Shown piece after piece: positions 27,140 through 35,344 of a DNA stretch of 64,000 nucleotides. Under the pieces are notes generated by a model. The model had not been told where the DNA came from and ran no database searches. It was given only the letters and a program-made list of their open reading frames with translations. Every line of letters begins with the position of its first letter. The stretch's first letter is position 1. Source of the DNA: Cryobacterium roopkundense (lineage in GTDB: Bacteria > Actinomycetota > Actinomycetes > Actinomycetales > Microbacteriaceae); assembly GCF_014200405.1 (NCBI RefSeq), contig NZ_JACHBQ010000001.1:930001-994000 (forward strand), in the 5' to 3' direction. Both the position numbers and the translations under genes were made by a program.

Positions 27140-28681
27140 ATGGTTGATCCAATCGTGCCCCATGATGAAGACGATGTTGTAGCCCGCGTGCTCGCAAGCG
27201 CGGAAACACGCGCCGCAGGCTACTCGCTGTTCCGCAGCGGAAGCGCCCAGGCGCTGCAGGCGGAATCCGCTTCCGGCGCTCCGGAGTACAACGAACACGA
27301 TGGTGAACAGACCCAGCGTGAAGACCGCAACGCCCTGCGTCGCGTCGGCGGGCTCTCCACCGAACTGCAGGACGTCACCGAGGTCGAGTACCGGCAGCTA
27401 CGTCTCGAAAACGTCGTGCTCGTGGGCGTCTACACGCACGGCACCGTCGACGATGCCGAAAACTCCATGCGCGAACTTGCCGCCCTCGCGGAAACCGCAG
27501 GTGCCACGGTGCTCGATGGCCTGCTTCAGCGCCGAGCGACGCCGGACCCCAGCACCTACCTCGGCAAGGGCAAGGCCCAGGAAGTGGCCGACATCGTGAA
27601 GGCGATGGGAGCCGACACCGTCATCGCCGACACCGAGCTCGCCCCCAGCCAGCGGCGCGCCCTCGAGGACGTCGTCAAGGTCAAGGTGATCGACCGCACC
27701 GCCGTGATCCTCGACATCTTCAGCCAGCACGCCACGAGCCGGGAGGGCAAGGCCCAGGTCGAACTCGCCCAGCTTGCGTACCTGCTTCCCCGCCTGCGCG
27801 GCTGGGGCGACTCGATGTCACGCCAGGCCGGTGGCCAGGTTGGTGGCGCCGGCGCCGGTATGGGCTCGCGCGGCCCCGGTGAGACGAAGATCGAACTCGA
27901 CCGCCGCCGCATTCACACCCGCATGTCCCGGCTGCGCAAGCAGATGATCGAGATGAAGCCGGCCCGCGAGGCGAAGCGCGCGAACCGCAAACGCAACGCC
28001 GTGCCATCCGTTGCGATCGTGGGCTACACGAACGCGGGCAAGTCGAGTCTGCTGAACCGCATCACGCGGGCCGGCGTGCTCGTGGAGAACTCGCTTTTCG
28101 CCACTCTCGACGCCACCGTGCGCAAGTCCACGACCGAAGACGGTCGCCTGTACACGCTCACCGACACTGTCGGTTTCGTGCGCAACCTGCCCCACCAGCT
28201 CGTCGAGGCCTTCCGCTCGACCCTCGAGGAAGTCGCCGACGCCGACGTCATTGTGCACGTCGTCGACGGGTCCCACCCCGACCCGGTGGCACAGCTCTCC
28301 ACCGTGCGCGACGTCATCTCGGAGGTCGGTGCCCGGCATATTCCCGAGCTCGTGGTGTTCAACAAGAGCGATCTGATTAGCGATGACGACAGGCTCGTGC
28401 TGCGCGGCCTCGAGCCGCAGGCCACGTTCGTGTCGGCACGCAGCGGTGAGGGCATCGAGACCGTGCTCGCGGCCATCTCAGCCCTGCTACCCACGCCGCA
28501 GATCGAGCTCGAGCTGCTCATTCCCTACGAGCGCGGTGACCTGATCGCCCTCCTGCACGACGAGGGCCGGGTCGTGTCCACCGAATACGTGGAAACCGGA
28601 ACCCGGGTGAACGCCTTCGTGACGCCCGAAATCGAGCCGCAGTTCACGCCGTTCCTGAGCCTGCCGGCGGTCACCGCTTAG
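27140..28681 (+). CDS. hflX: GTPase HflX
   Basis: A 513-residue ribosome-splitting GTPase used in heat stress. The N-terminal domain has DPSTYLGKGKAQEVADIV near residue 138, then the glycine-rich GAGMGSRGPGETKIELDRRR near residue 240. GTPase motifs are GYTNAGKSSLLNR (G1), DTVGFVRNLPH (G3) and NKSD (G4). The first ~80 residues are longer than in E. coli and of low conservation. The leaderless -10 fixes the ATG. dapF-methyltransferase-hflX is the common actinobacterial order, here interrupted by the ABC island. Confidence 0.96.
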   Translation: MVDPIVPHDEDDVVARVLASAETRAAGYSLFRSGSAQALQAESASGAPEYNEHDGEQTQREDRNALRRVGGLSTELQDVTEVEYRQLRLENVVLVGVYTHGTVDDAENSMRELAALAETAGATVLDGLLQRRATPDPSTYLGKGKAQEVADIVKAMGADTVIADTELAPSQRRALEDVVKVKVIDRTAVILDIFSQHATSREGKAQVELAQLAYLLPRLRGWGDSMSRQAGGQVGGAGAGMGSRGPGETKIELDRRRIHTRMSRLRKQMIEMKPAREAKRANRKRNAVPSVAIVGYTNAGKSSLLNRITRAGVLVENSLFATLDATVRKSTTEDGRLYTLTDTVGFVRNLPHQLVEAFRSTLEEVADADVIVHVVDGSHPDPVAQLSTVRDVISEVGARHIPELVVFNKSDLISDDDRLVLRGLEPQATFVSARSGEGIETVLAAISALLPTPQIELELLIPYERGDLIALLHDEGRVVSTEYVETGTRVNAFVTPEIEPQFTPFLSLPAVTA

Positions 28682-28706
28682 CCAGTTCCAGACCGTTCGA
28701 TCGATG

Positions 28707-28731
28707 GTCGCCTTCCCATCGGGAGGGCGAC
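28707..28731 (+). terminator. Terminator after hflX
   Basis: Arms 28707-28717 and 28721-28731 form an 11-bp stem with one G-T pair and a 3-nt loop (ATC), followed by a weak T-rich run (TTCGTCGTTT). It lies 26 nt after the hflX stop. Confidence 0.7.
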
Positions 28732-28774
28732 TTCGTCGTTTCCGGGTGCGTGGCGACTTCTGGCGTCACACACT

Positions 28775-28948
28775 GGCGAGCATTCGCCTCCTGTTATAGG
28801 TTCTATCCAATCGTTGCCTTCGGATTTGTCCGCTCGGCATGGAGCGACAGCCGAGCCCGGCACCCGCCCGCGAGTTTCCGCCACGTTACTGTGGCGGTCC
28901 GCGGCCGCCCGGCCACACTGAACACCGCTTCTGCCGAATGAGGACCCC
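28775..28948 (+). promoter_or_regulatory. metF promoter and structured leader
   Basis: An extended -10, TGTTATAGG (28792-28800), would start a leader of about 140 nt. A short GGCGA/TCGCC hairpin (28775-28788) lies upstream. In the leader are GCTCGGC/GCCGAGC (28832-28838 and 28850-28856) and the perfect CCGCCAC/GTGGCGG (28878-28884 and 28891-28897). The first loop contains an ATG that opens a 37-codon uORF ending in TGA across the metF ATG. A methionine-responsive element is possible but does not match the riboswitches I know. Confidence 0.45.
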
Positions 28949-29974
28949 ATGACCGTGACGCGAATCAGGAACACGAGCCCGACCCGCGTGCCGTTCTCGT
29001 TCGAGCTGTATCCGCCGAAAACGGATGCCGCGGCATCCGCTCTGCACACCACCATCGATCACCTGGCCGCGGCCGGCCCGGATTTCCTGTCCGTGACCTA
29101 TGGTGCCAACGGGTCAAGCCGCGACTCATCGCTCGATGTGCTGCGCTATATCCTGGCGCACACCAACGTGGACCCCATGGCCCACCTCACGTGTGTGGGT
29201 TCCTCGCACGCCGAAGCCAGCGTGCTGATCCGTGAATTTCTCGACGCGGGCATCCGCAGCTTCTTGGCGCTCCGGGGCGATCCGCCGCAGGGCACGCAGG
29301 AGGGCGAGGCGTTCCTGGGCGATCTGCACAGCGCCGCCGAACTCGTTCAGCTCATCCACCGAGTGCAGGCCGAACGCGTGCCCTACCGCGAAACCGTGAT
29401 CCCCGGTCTTCCCGGCGCGCGAAGTGTGAAGACGGAGCGCGAAAAGGTCCGCATTTCGGTGGCGGCCTTCCCGAACGGGCACCCCCGATCCCGGTCCGCA
29501 ACCCAGGACATCGACACGCTTCTGGCCAAGCAGGCCGCCGGAGCGAACCTGGCGATCACCCAGTTGTTCTTCCACGCCGACGACTTCCTCTGCTTCAGCG
29601 AGCGCGCCCGATTGGCGGGCGTGGAATTCCCGATCCTGCCGGGCATCATGCCCGTCACGAGCCCGGGAAGGCTGCGTCGCATCCTCGAGCTTACCGGTGA
29701 GCCACTGCCCTCGGAGTTGGCCATCAGCCTCGAGGTCGAACCGACGGCGGAAGGCCAGCGTGAGATCGGCATTGAGCATGCCGCCGGTCTGGCCGCGGCC
29801 GTGCTGGCCGGCGGAGCCCCGGGTCTTCACCTGTACGCCTTCAACCAGCATGAAACCGTGCTCGAGGTGCTCCGTCGCTGCGGAGCACTCGCCACTGCAG
29901 TCCCAGAGCATCACCCCGCGCCCACCCACCCCGCCGCGCACGTCACGGCCCACAACGTCAGGGAATCAGCATGA
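28949..29974 (+). CDS. metF: Methylenetetrahydrofolate reductase
   Basis: A 341-residue flavoenzyme making 5-methyl-THF for methionine synthesis. Motifs are SFELYPPKTD near residue 14, DFLSVTYGANG (residues 47-57), and FLALRGDPPQG near residue 109, as in MetF. The length is a little longer than the E. coli protein (296). It overlaps metE by four bases (ATGA), so the methyl-donor and the synthase that uses it are coupled. The ATG has a weak GAGGA site. Confidence 0.95.
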   Translation: MTVTRIRNTSPTRVPFSFELYPPKTDAAASALHTTIDHLAAAGPDFLSVTYGANGSSRDSSLDVLRYILAHTNVDPMAHLTCVGSSHAEASVLIREFLDAGIRSFLALRGDPPQGTQEGEAFLGDLHSAAELVQLIHRVQAERVPYRETVIPGLPGARSVKTEREKVRISVAAFPNGHPRSRSATQDIDTLLAKQAAGANLAITQLFFHADDFLCFSERARLAGVEFPILPGIMPVTSPGRLRRILELTGEPLPSELAISLEVEPTAEGQREIGIEHAAGLAAAVLAGGAPGLHLYAFNQHETVLEVLRRCGALATAVPEHHPAPTHPAAHVTAHNVRESA

Positions 29975-32304
29975 CCACCACCGCACAGTTTCCGTCCGCC
30001 ACAATCCTGGGATATCCGCGCATCGGTCGCCGACGCGAGATGAAGAAGGCCGTGGAGGCCTTCTGGGGCGGCACGATCACGGCCGCGCAACTCGAAGCCG
30101 CCGCCGCCGCACTGCGCACCACCACGCGCGAGCGCCTCGCCGACCTTGGCCTCGGTCGCACCGACTCCGCCATCCCCGAGTCCTTCTCCTTCTACGACCA
30201 GGTCCTGGACGCCGCCGTGACCGTGGGTGCCGTCCCCACTCGGTTCGCGTCCCTTGTGGGCATCGACGGACGCATCGACCTCGCGGGCTATTTCACCCTC
30301 GCCCGCGGTGAGGGCGACAATCTGCCGCTGGAAATGACAAAGTGGTTCGATTCCAATTACCACTACCTCGTGCCCGAGATCGGACCGGAGACGGTGTTCT
30401 CCCTCGCCAGCGATCGCATCGTGCGGGAATTCAACGAGGCCAAGGCTGCGGGATACCTCACGCGGCCGGTCATCGTCGGACCCGTCACCTTCCTGCTGCT
30501 GAGCAAGCCGAGCGACGAGGCTCCCGCCGGATACCAACCGCTGTCCCGCCTCGATGACCTGCTGCCGGTGTATGCCGCGCTCCTCGACCGTCTCGCTGCT
30601 GCGGGCGCCGAGTGGGTGCAGCTCGATGAGCCGGGGCTTGTGAGCGAGAGTATCGACGTTCCCCGCGTGAAGACGCTCGAGGCCCTCGCCTGGAGCTACG
30701 CAGCCCTCGGCAGGTTGGCACGCCGACCCGCGATCTTCGTGGCTGCCCCCTACGGCAGCCTCGACGACGCGCTTCCCGTGCTGGCAGCGACCCGGGTGGA
30801 CGCCATCGGCATCGACCTCGTGCGCGGAACGCTGCCGGAGCCGACGCCGGGCCTGGTCGACAAGGTGCTCGTGGCCGGAGTCATTGACGGCCATAACATC
30901 TGGCGCGGCGACCTCGCGGCGGCCCTCGACCGTGCGGTGGCGCTGAAGGAGCTGTCGCCGACGGTTTCCATCTCCACGTCCACGTCGCTGCTGCACGTTC
31001 CCCACGACGTCGCCCACGAATCGTCGCTCGGAGCCGAACTCACGAGCTGGCTCGCCTTCGCCGACCAGAAGGTCGGTCAGGTCTGCACCCTCGCGCGCGG
31101 CCTCTCCGCTGGCGCGGCCGCGGTGGAGCCCGAGCTCTCCGCAGCGGATGCCGCACTTACGGCCCGCAGCTCCGCCCCCGGCGTTCGGGACGATGCTGTT
31201 CGCGCTCGCGCCGCCGCTCTCCTCGACTCGGACTTCTTACGGGGCGACTACGCCACACGGCTGGCAGCCCAGGAGGTCGCACTGGGGTTGCCGCTCTTGC
31301 CTACGACGACGATCGGGTCCTTCCCGCAGACCGCGGACATCCGTCGCGCCCGCGCCAGATTTCTGACGGGCGTCCTGACCGAGGGCGCGTACCGAGAGCT
31401 CATGCAGGCCGAGATCGCGCGCGTGGTCGACCTGCAGGAGGAGATCGGACTCGACGTGCTCGTGCACGGGGAGCCCGAGCGCAACGACATGGTGCAGTAC
31501 TTCGCGGAGAACCTCAACGGCTTCGCGGTCACCGAGAATGGCTGGGTGCAGTCCTACGGCAGCCGCTGCACACGACCCTCGATCCTCTGGGGCGACGTGT
31601 CGCGTCCGAAACCGATCACCGTGGAGTGGTCGGGCTACGCCCAGAGCCTCACGGCCAAGCCGGTCAAGGGAATGCTGACAGGTCCGGTCACGATTCTCGC
31701 CTGGTCCTTCGTGCGTGAGGATCAGCCGCTCGGAGAGACCGCCCGCCAGGTGGCGCTCGCGCTGCGCGACGAAATCAGCGACCTCGAGGCGGCGGGGATC
31801 GGTATCGTGCAGGTCGACGAGCCGGCCCTGCGTGAGCTCCTTCCCCTGAAGAAGAAGGACCACGCCCACTATCTGGACTGGTCGGTGGGGTCGTTCCGAC
31901 TGGCGACCGCCGGAGTGGCCGACAGCACCCAGATCCACACCCACCTGTGCTACTCCGAGTTCGGCGTGGTGCTCGAGGCCATCGGGAACCTGGATGCCGA
32001 CGTCACCAGCATCGAAGCCGCCAGGTCACGCATGGACGTGGTGCACGACATCGAAGCCGGCGGGTTCGACCACGGAATCGGCCCGGGTGTCTGGGACATC
32101 CATTCCCCGCGGGTGCCCGGCGTGACTGAGCTGACCGAGTTGCTCCACATCGCCGTGGGAGCCATCCCCGCTCGCCAGGTCTGGGTGAACCCGGACTGTG
32201 GTCTCAAGACCCGCGGCTACACGGAGACTGTGGAGTCCCTGCAGAACATGCTGGAGGCGACGCGAATCGTTCGCGAGCGCATCGACGCGTCCGTCACGGC
32301 CTGA
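29971..32304 (+). CDS. metE: Cobalamin-independent methionine synthase
   Basis: A 777-residue enzyme that transfers the methyl of 5-methyl-THF polyglutamate to homocysteine without B12. The zinc-binding ligands lie in IHTHLCYSEF (His and Cys) near residue 654 and NPDCGLKTRGY (Cys) near residue 739. The N-terminal half is the duplicated TIM barrel. Length is standard. It needs the product of the overlapping metF gene upstream, and both are probably read from the leader at 28.8 kb. Confidence 0.97.
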   Translation: MTTTAQFPSATILGYPRIGRRREMKKAVEAFWGGTITAAQLEAAAAALRTTTRERLADLGLGRTDSAIPESFSFYDQVLDAAVTVGAVPTRFASLVGIDGRIDLAGYFTLARGEGDNLPLEMTKWFDSNYHYLVPEIGPETVFSLASDRIVREFNEAKAAGYLTRPVIVGPVTFLLLSKPSDEAPAGYQPLSRLDDLLPVYAALLDRLAAAGAEWVQLDEPGLVSESIDVPRVKTLEALAWSYAALGRLARRPAIFVAAPYGSLDDALPVLAATRVDAIGIDLVRGTLPEPTPGLVDKVLVAGVIDGHNIWRGDLAAALDRAVALKELSPTVSISTSTSLLHVPHDVAHESSLGAELTSWLAFADQKVGQVCTLARGLSAGAAAVEPELSAADAALTARSSAPGVRDDAVRARAAALLDSDFLRGDYATRLAAQEVALGLPLLPTTTIGSFPQTADIRRARARFLTGVLTEGAYRELMQAEIARVVDLQEEIGLDVLVHGEPERNDMVQYFAENLNGFAVTENGWVQSYGSRCTRPSILWGDVSRPKPITVEWSGYAQSLTAKPVKGMLTGPVTILAWSFVREDQPLGETARQVALALRDEISDLEAAGIGIVQVDEPALRELLPLKKKDHAHYLDWSVGSFRLATAGVADSTQIHTHLCYSEFGVVLEAIGNLDADVTSIEAARSRMDVVHDIEAGGFDHGIGPGVWDIHSPRVPGVTELTELLHIAVGAIPARQVWVNPDCGLKTRGYTETVESLQNMLEATRIVRERIDASVTA

Positions 32305-32326
32305 GGATGCGCCAGGGGAGCCACCG

Positions 32327-33763
32327 CTATTTCCAGCGGCGGGCGGTTCCCCCGATGAACTGCGCGTAGCCCACGAGGGAGGCGACCGAGCAGAAGACCT
32401 GGTAGAAGAGGAGGAACGACAGATAGCCGCGCAGGTTCTTGCGCACGAACAGGCCGAGCGGCCCGAAGACGCGCAGACGTTGGTAGCGACGCAGGCCGCC
32501 GTAGATGATGAGCGTCGCGGGGATCACGGTCAGCGCCCAGATCGACACGATTGTCGGATCTCCGAGGAAGACGAAGATCAGCAGTCCGGGGAGCCAGATG
32601 AGGGCGTAGCCGATGTCGAGCAGCGGGATCAAGAGGTTGATGCCGGCGATCATTCCGGCCAATCGTCTCGTTTGGCGCCACGGCGGCACCGCGCGAAGGC
32701 CTTCGAGCATTCCCCGTGCCCAGCGTGAGCGCTGGCGCATGAAGTGCTTCACAGCGTCGGGGGCATCGGTGAACGCGACGGCGGTGGGTTCGAAGATCAC
32801 CCGGTCGCCCTGTTCGAGGAGTTTCCACGTCATCACGATGTCCTCCCCGATGGCATCGGGCCACCCGCCGATCCCGCGCACGCTGTCGGCAAGGTAGACC
32901 GAGAAGGCGCCCTGAGCCACGAGGGTGGACTGGTACAGCCCCTGCATGCGCTTGACGCCAGCGATACCGAGGTAGTAATCCCACTCCTGCATGCGGGTGA
33001 GAAGGTTCGTGCGCGAATTGCGAACAAGGACCGTTCCGGCCACGGCCACCGTGTTCTGTGGCGCAGATTCGAGTCTGGAGATCAATCGACGCAGTGCGTC
33101 GCGGTGCAGCAGCGTGTCGGCGTCGACGGTGATGACGTATGTCGTGGTGACGTGCTCGAGAGCCGTGTTTAGAGCGTGGGACTTTCCGGGGCGTTCCTCC
33201 CTCACGATCAGAAGGTCCATGCCCATCTCAACCGCAGCGAGTTCGGCGAATCGGGCAGTGTCGTCCGTCGAGCCGTTGTCCGCAAGAATCACCGTCACGG
33301 GGCCCGCGTAGTCCGTGCGACCGATACAGCGCATGGTCTCCGCGATCCCGGTCATTTCGTTGCGGGCGGCCACGATGATCGTGAGCGGGCTGGTCGGATT
33401 CAGCACACGCAGGGGCGGCTGGCGATCGAGAATGAGAGACATGGCCATCAGAGCGACAACGTACCCGGGTAGATAGGCCACGAGGGACACGATTATCCAC
33501 GCCACGGGCGCTCCGAATGACTCTGTCAGGTCTTTGATCCAGGGCTGAGACAACCACACGGCCACGCTTGTCCACAGGACTGCAAAGGTGACGGCGATCA
33601 CGAACTTCGTGGTGACCGACAGATAGAACCGTTTATAGTGAGCAGGCCTGGCCGACTCGGCGTCGCTGGTGGCTGAACGGTCCGCTGTCGGACCACCCGC
33701 TGTCGGACCACCCGCTGTCGGACCATCCGCTGTCGGACTATTCGGTGAGGTTGTCTCCGTCAT
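32327..33763 (-). CDS. Membrane-bound family 2 glycosyltransferase (processive, hyaluronan/cellulose-synthase-like)
   Basis: A 478-residue enzyme starting at ATG 33763, preceded by GGGGAA; an in-frame GTG further upstream is less likely. After a Thr/Pro/Gly-rich N-terminus with a 5-residue repeat there are two helices (near residues 55-75 and 85-110), then the GT-A domain with DNGSTDDTA, the acceptor-side VDADTLL and the processive QxxRW motif in RQRSRWARG. Four C-terminal helices follow. It probably polymerizes and exports an extracellular polysaccharide. No other polysaccharide genes are next to it, so the product is unknown. Confidence 0.85.
   Translation of the reverse strand: MTETTSPNSPTADGPTAGGPTAGGPTADRSATSDAESARPAHYKRFYLSVTTKFVIAVTFAVLWTSVAVWLSQPWIKDLTESFGAPVAWIIVSLVAYLPGYVVALMAMSLILDRQPPLRVLNPTSPLTIIVAARNEMTGIAETMRCIGRTDYAGPVTVILADNGSTDDTARFAELAAVEMGMDLLIVREERPGKSHALNTALEHVTTTYVITVDADTLLHRDALRRLISRLESAPQNTVAVAGTVLVRNSRTNLLTRMQEWDYYLGIAGVKRMQGLYQSTLVAQGAFSVYLADSVRGIGGWPDAIGEDIVMTWKLLEQGDRVIFEPTAVAFTDAPDAVKHFMRQRSRWARGMLEGLRAVPPWRQTRRLAGMIAGINLLIPLLDIGYALIWLPGLLIFVFLGDPTIVSIWALTVIPATLIIYGGLRRYQRLRVFGPLGLFVRKNLRGYLSFLLFYQVFCSVASLVGYAQFIGGTARRWK
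33682..33741 (-). repeat. Four 15-bp tandem repeats in the glycosyltransferase gene
   Basis: Copies at 33682-33696, 33697-33711, 33712-33726 and 33727-33741 have the unit CCGCTGTCGGACCAC with changes only at the last bases. Read on the reverse strand they encode repeats of PTAGG/PTADG in the N-terminal tail. Copy-number change would lengthen the tail by five residues without breaking the frame. Confidence 0.9.
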
Positions 33764-33969
33764 GCTTCCCCCGGGGTATGGTGCGATGTGCACGCCACGG
33801 TTCACGGACTACGCAAGCTCAGTGTTCAACGGCTAGTAGCGACCATACGTGACCTGAAAGCCAAACGAGCCAGTTCAATCCAAGAAAAGCCGAGATGTTA
33901 GCCGGATGTAACAAGTCCCCTTTCGTGGGTCAGTCGGAGCGATGCGAGTTGAACTCGCCTGTGGGGGGC

Positions 33970-34674
33970 TCAGACGGAACGGAGTACCGCCACAACCTTG
34001 CCGAGGATTTCAGCGAAGTCCCCGACGATCGGCTCGAAATTCGTGTTGCGGGGAAGTAGCCACGTGTGCCCGTCTCGCTGGCGGAAGACCTTCACGGTCG
34101 CCTCGCCGTCGAGCATTGCGGCCACGATTTCGCCGTTCTCCGCTGTTTTTTGCTGGCGAATGACCACCCAGTCACCGTCGCAGATTGCCGCGTCGATCAT
34201 GGACTCACCGATGACTTTGAGCATGAACAGTTCGCCCTTGCCTACGAGCTGGCGGGGAAGGGGAAAGATCTCGTCGATCTGCTGCTCGGCCATGATGGGC
34301 ACGCCGGCGGCAATCCGACCGACGAGGGGAACCATCGCCGCGTCGCCGACCTGTACCGGGCTGTGGAAGCTCTCTCCCTCGCGCGCTGCCGGGTCCTCGG
34401 CGGCACGGGGTACCTCGATGAGCACCTCAAGGGCGCGGGGACGATTCGGATCGCGGCGGAGGTAGCCGCTCAGCTCCAGTTGGTTGAGCTGGTGGGTCAC
34501 GCTCGACAACGAGGCGAGACCGACCGCATCCCCGATCTCGCGCATGCTCGGCGGGTACCCGCGCTGGCTGACCGATCTCTGGATCACGTCGAGGATGGCG
34601 AGCTGTCGCTCGCTCAGGCTTTTGCGGCGTCTGGTGCCGCCCTTTTCGCGGGAACCGCTGGTGTCTGTCGTCAC
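33970..34674 (-). CDS. lexA: Repressor LexA
   Basis: A 234-residue SOS repressor. The N-terminal winged helix includes [13 protein letters not shown] and [15 protein letters not shown] (residues ~35-60). The self-cleavage site is the Ala-Gly in [12 protein letters not shown] near residue 127; the catalytic Ser is in GESMID and the Lys in ATVKVF. The GTG start at 34674 gives the normal length. A SOS-like box overlaps its own promoter and a divergent LysM gene. LexA also should control recA at 17.6 kb. Confidence 0.95.
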   Translation of the reverse strand: MTTDTSGSREKGGTRRRKSLSERQLAILDVIQRSVSQRGYPPSMREIGDAVGLASLSSVTHQLNQLELSGYLRRDPNRPRALEVLIEVPRAAEDPAAREGESFHSPVQVGDAAMVPLVGRIAAGVPIMAEQQIDEIFPLPRQLVGKGELFMLKVIGESMIDAAICDGDWVVIRQQKTAENGEIVAAMLDGEATVKVFRQRDGHTWLLPRNTNFEPIVGDFAEILGKVVAVLRSV

Positions 34675-34780
34675 GTTGTCGCTCCTCGAGTCGGTCCCGA
34701 TGCGGCCTGAAATCTCGGCCGTTGATCGGGAATGTCGGTGGTGTCTGGTGAAGTGTGAAATGAACATCTTCTCTATCGAA

Positions 34781-34821
34781 ACTTTATCCAGTTTGAACGT
34801 CCTAGACAAACATCTATTCGA
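34781..34821 (-). promoter_or_regulatory. lexA promoter with overlapping LexA box
   Basis: On the reverse strand TTGTCT (34809-34804) and TAAAGT (34786-34781) are 17 bp apart. The box reads ACAAACATCTATTCGA on the + strand (34806-34821); its complement fits CGAACRNRYGTTYG at 13 of 14 positions and overlaps the -35. It implies autorepression. Confidence 0.7.
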
Positions 34822-34861
34822 TCATGTCGCGATCAATTTATGGAAAAAGTCTTGAAAAGGG

Positions 34862-34906
34862 TTGATTGTTCGAATATTCGAAGATACATTCGGAACATAG
34901 TTTCGT
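34862..34906 (+). promoter_or_regulatory. Promoter of the LysM gene with LexA-like sites
   Basis: TTGATT (34862-34867) and TACATT (34885-34890) are separated by 17 bp. The spacer holds the perfect palindrome TTCGAATATTCGAA (34869-34882); imperfect SOS-type sites TCGAAGATACATTCGG (34878-34893) and CGGAACATAGTTTCGT (34891-34906) overlap the -10 and the start point. Confidence 0.6.
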
Positions 34907-34968
34907 ACCCGGCCCTCCCGGCCGAGGGGCGGGTACGGAACTGCACGACCAACACCTGGAGGTTCGAC

Positions 34969-35316
34969 ATGAGTGCAACTCTCACCACAACAAAGCTTCG
35001 ACTGACTCGCCGCGGACGGGGCGTCATCATGGCGCTCGTGGCGGCGCCCGTCGTGGCCGCCGCTATAGTGTTGGCGCTCAATGGGGGCGGCGCGTTCGCC
35101 GCTGGTGCTGGCCCGGCAACCGGCCCGTTGCAGACGGAGCTCGTGTCGTTCACGTACGTCACTGTCGCTGCCGGGGAGTCGCTGTGGGACGTGGCCCAAA
35201 ACATCGCACCGTCCAAGGACCCTCGCGATGTCATCGTCGAGATCATGAGTCTCAACCAGATGCCGGGCGACTCCGTGCAGCCGGGGCAGCGTCTGGCGCT
35301 GCCAACCGGCTACTAG
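34969..35316 (+). CDS. LysM-domain protein divergent from lexA (ChiZ/YneA-like context)
   Basis: A 115-residue protein: a basic N-terminus, one membrane anchor or signal helix near residues 20-45, and a single LysM peptidoglycan-binding domain (YVTVAAGESLWDVAQNIAPS read in part, ending in QPGQRLALPTGY). It is divergent from lexA, as are the SOS-induced division inhibitors YneA of Bacillus and ChiZ (Rv2719c) of Mycobacterium. LexA-like sites cover its promoter. A role as an SOS division-control factor is inferred from architecture and context. It has a good GGAGG ribosome-binding site. Confidence 0.75.
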   Translation: MSATLTTTKLRLTRRGRGVIMALVAAPVVAAAIVLALNGGGAFAAGAGPATGPLQTELVSFTYVTVAAGESLWDVAQNIAPSKDPRDVIVEIMSLNQMPGDSVQPGQRLALPTGY

Positions 35317-35344
35317 TGCCGCGCTTCGGCTCTAGCATGGAAGA

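Noticed and set aside
28832..28897. Cobalamin or SAM riboswitch before metF
   Set aside because: No B12-box or SAM core signature could be matched; reported only as an undefined structured leader.
28750..28941. A 63-codon frame before metF
   Set aside because: It has no binding site, no recognizable family and runs through the leader hairpins.
33682..33741. CRISPR array
   Set aside because: Units are 15 bp without spacers and lie inside a coding sequence.
33944..33962. tRNA-like T-arm (GCGAGTTGAACTCGC)
   Set aside because: The loop is 5 nt, not 7, and no acceptor, D or anticodon stem is nearby.
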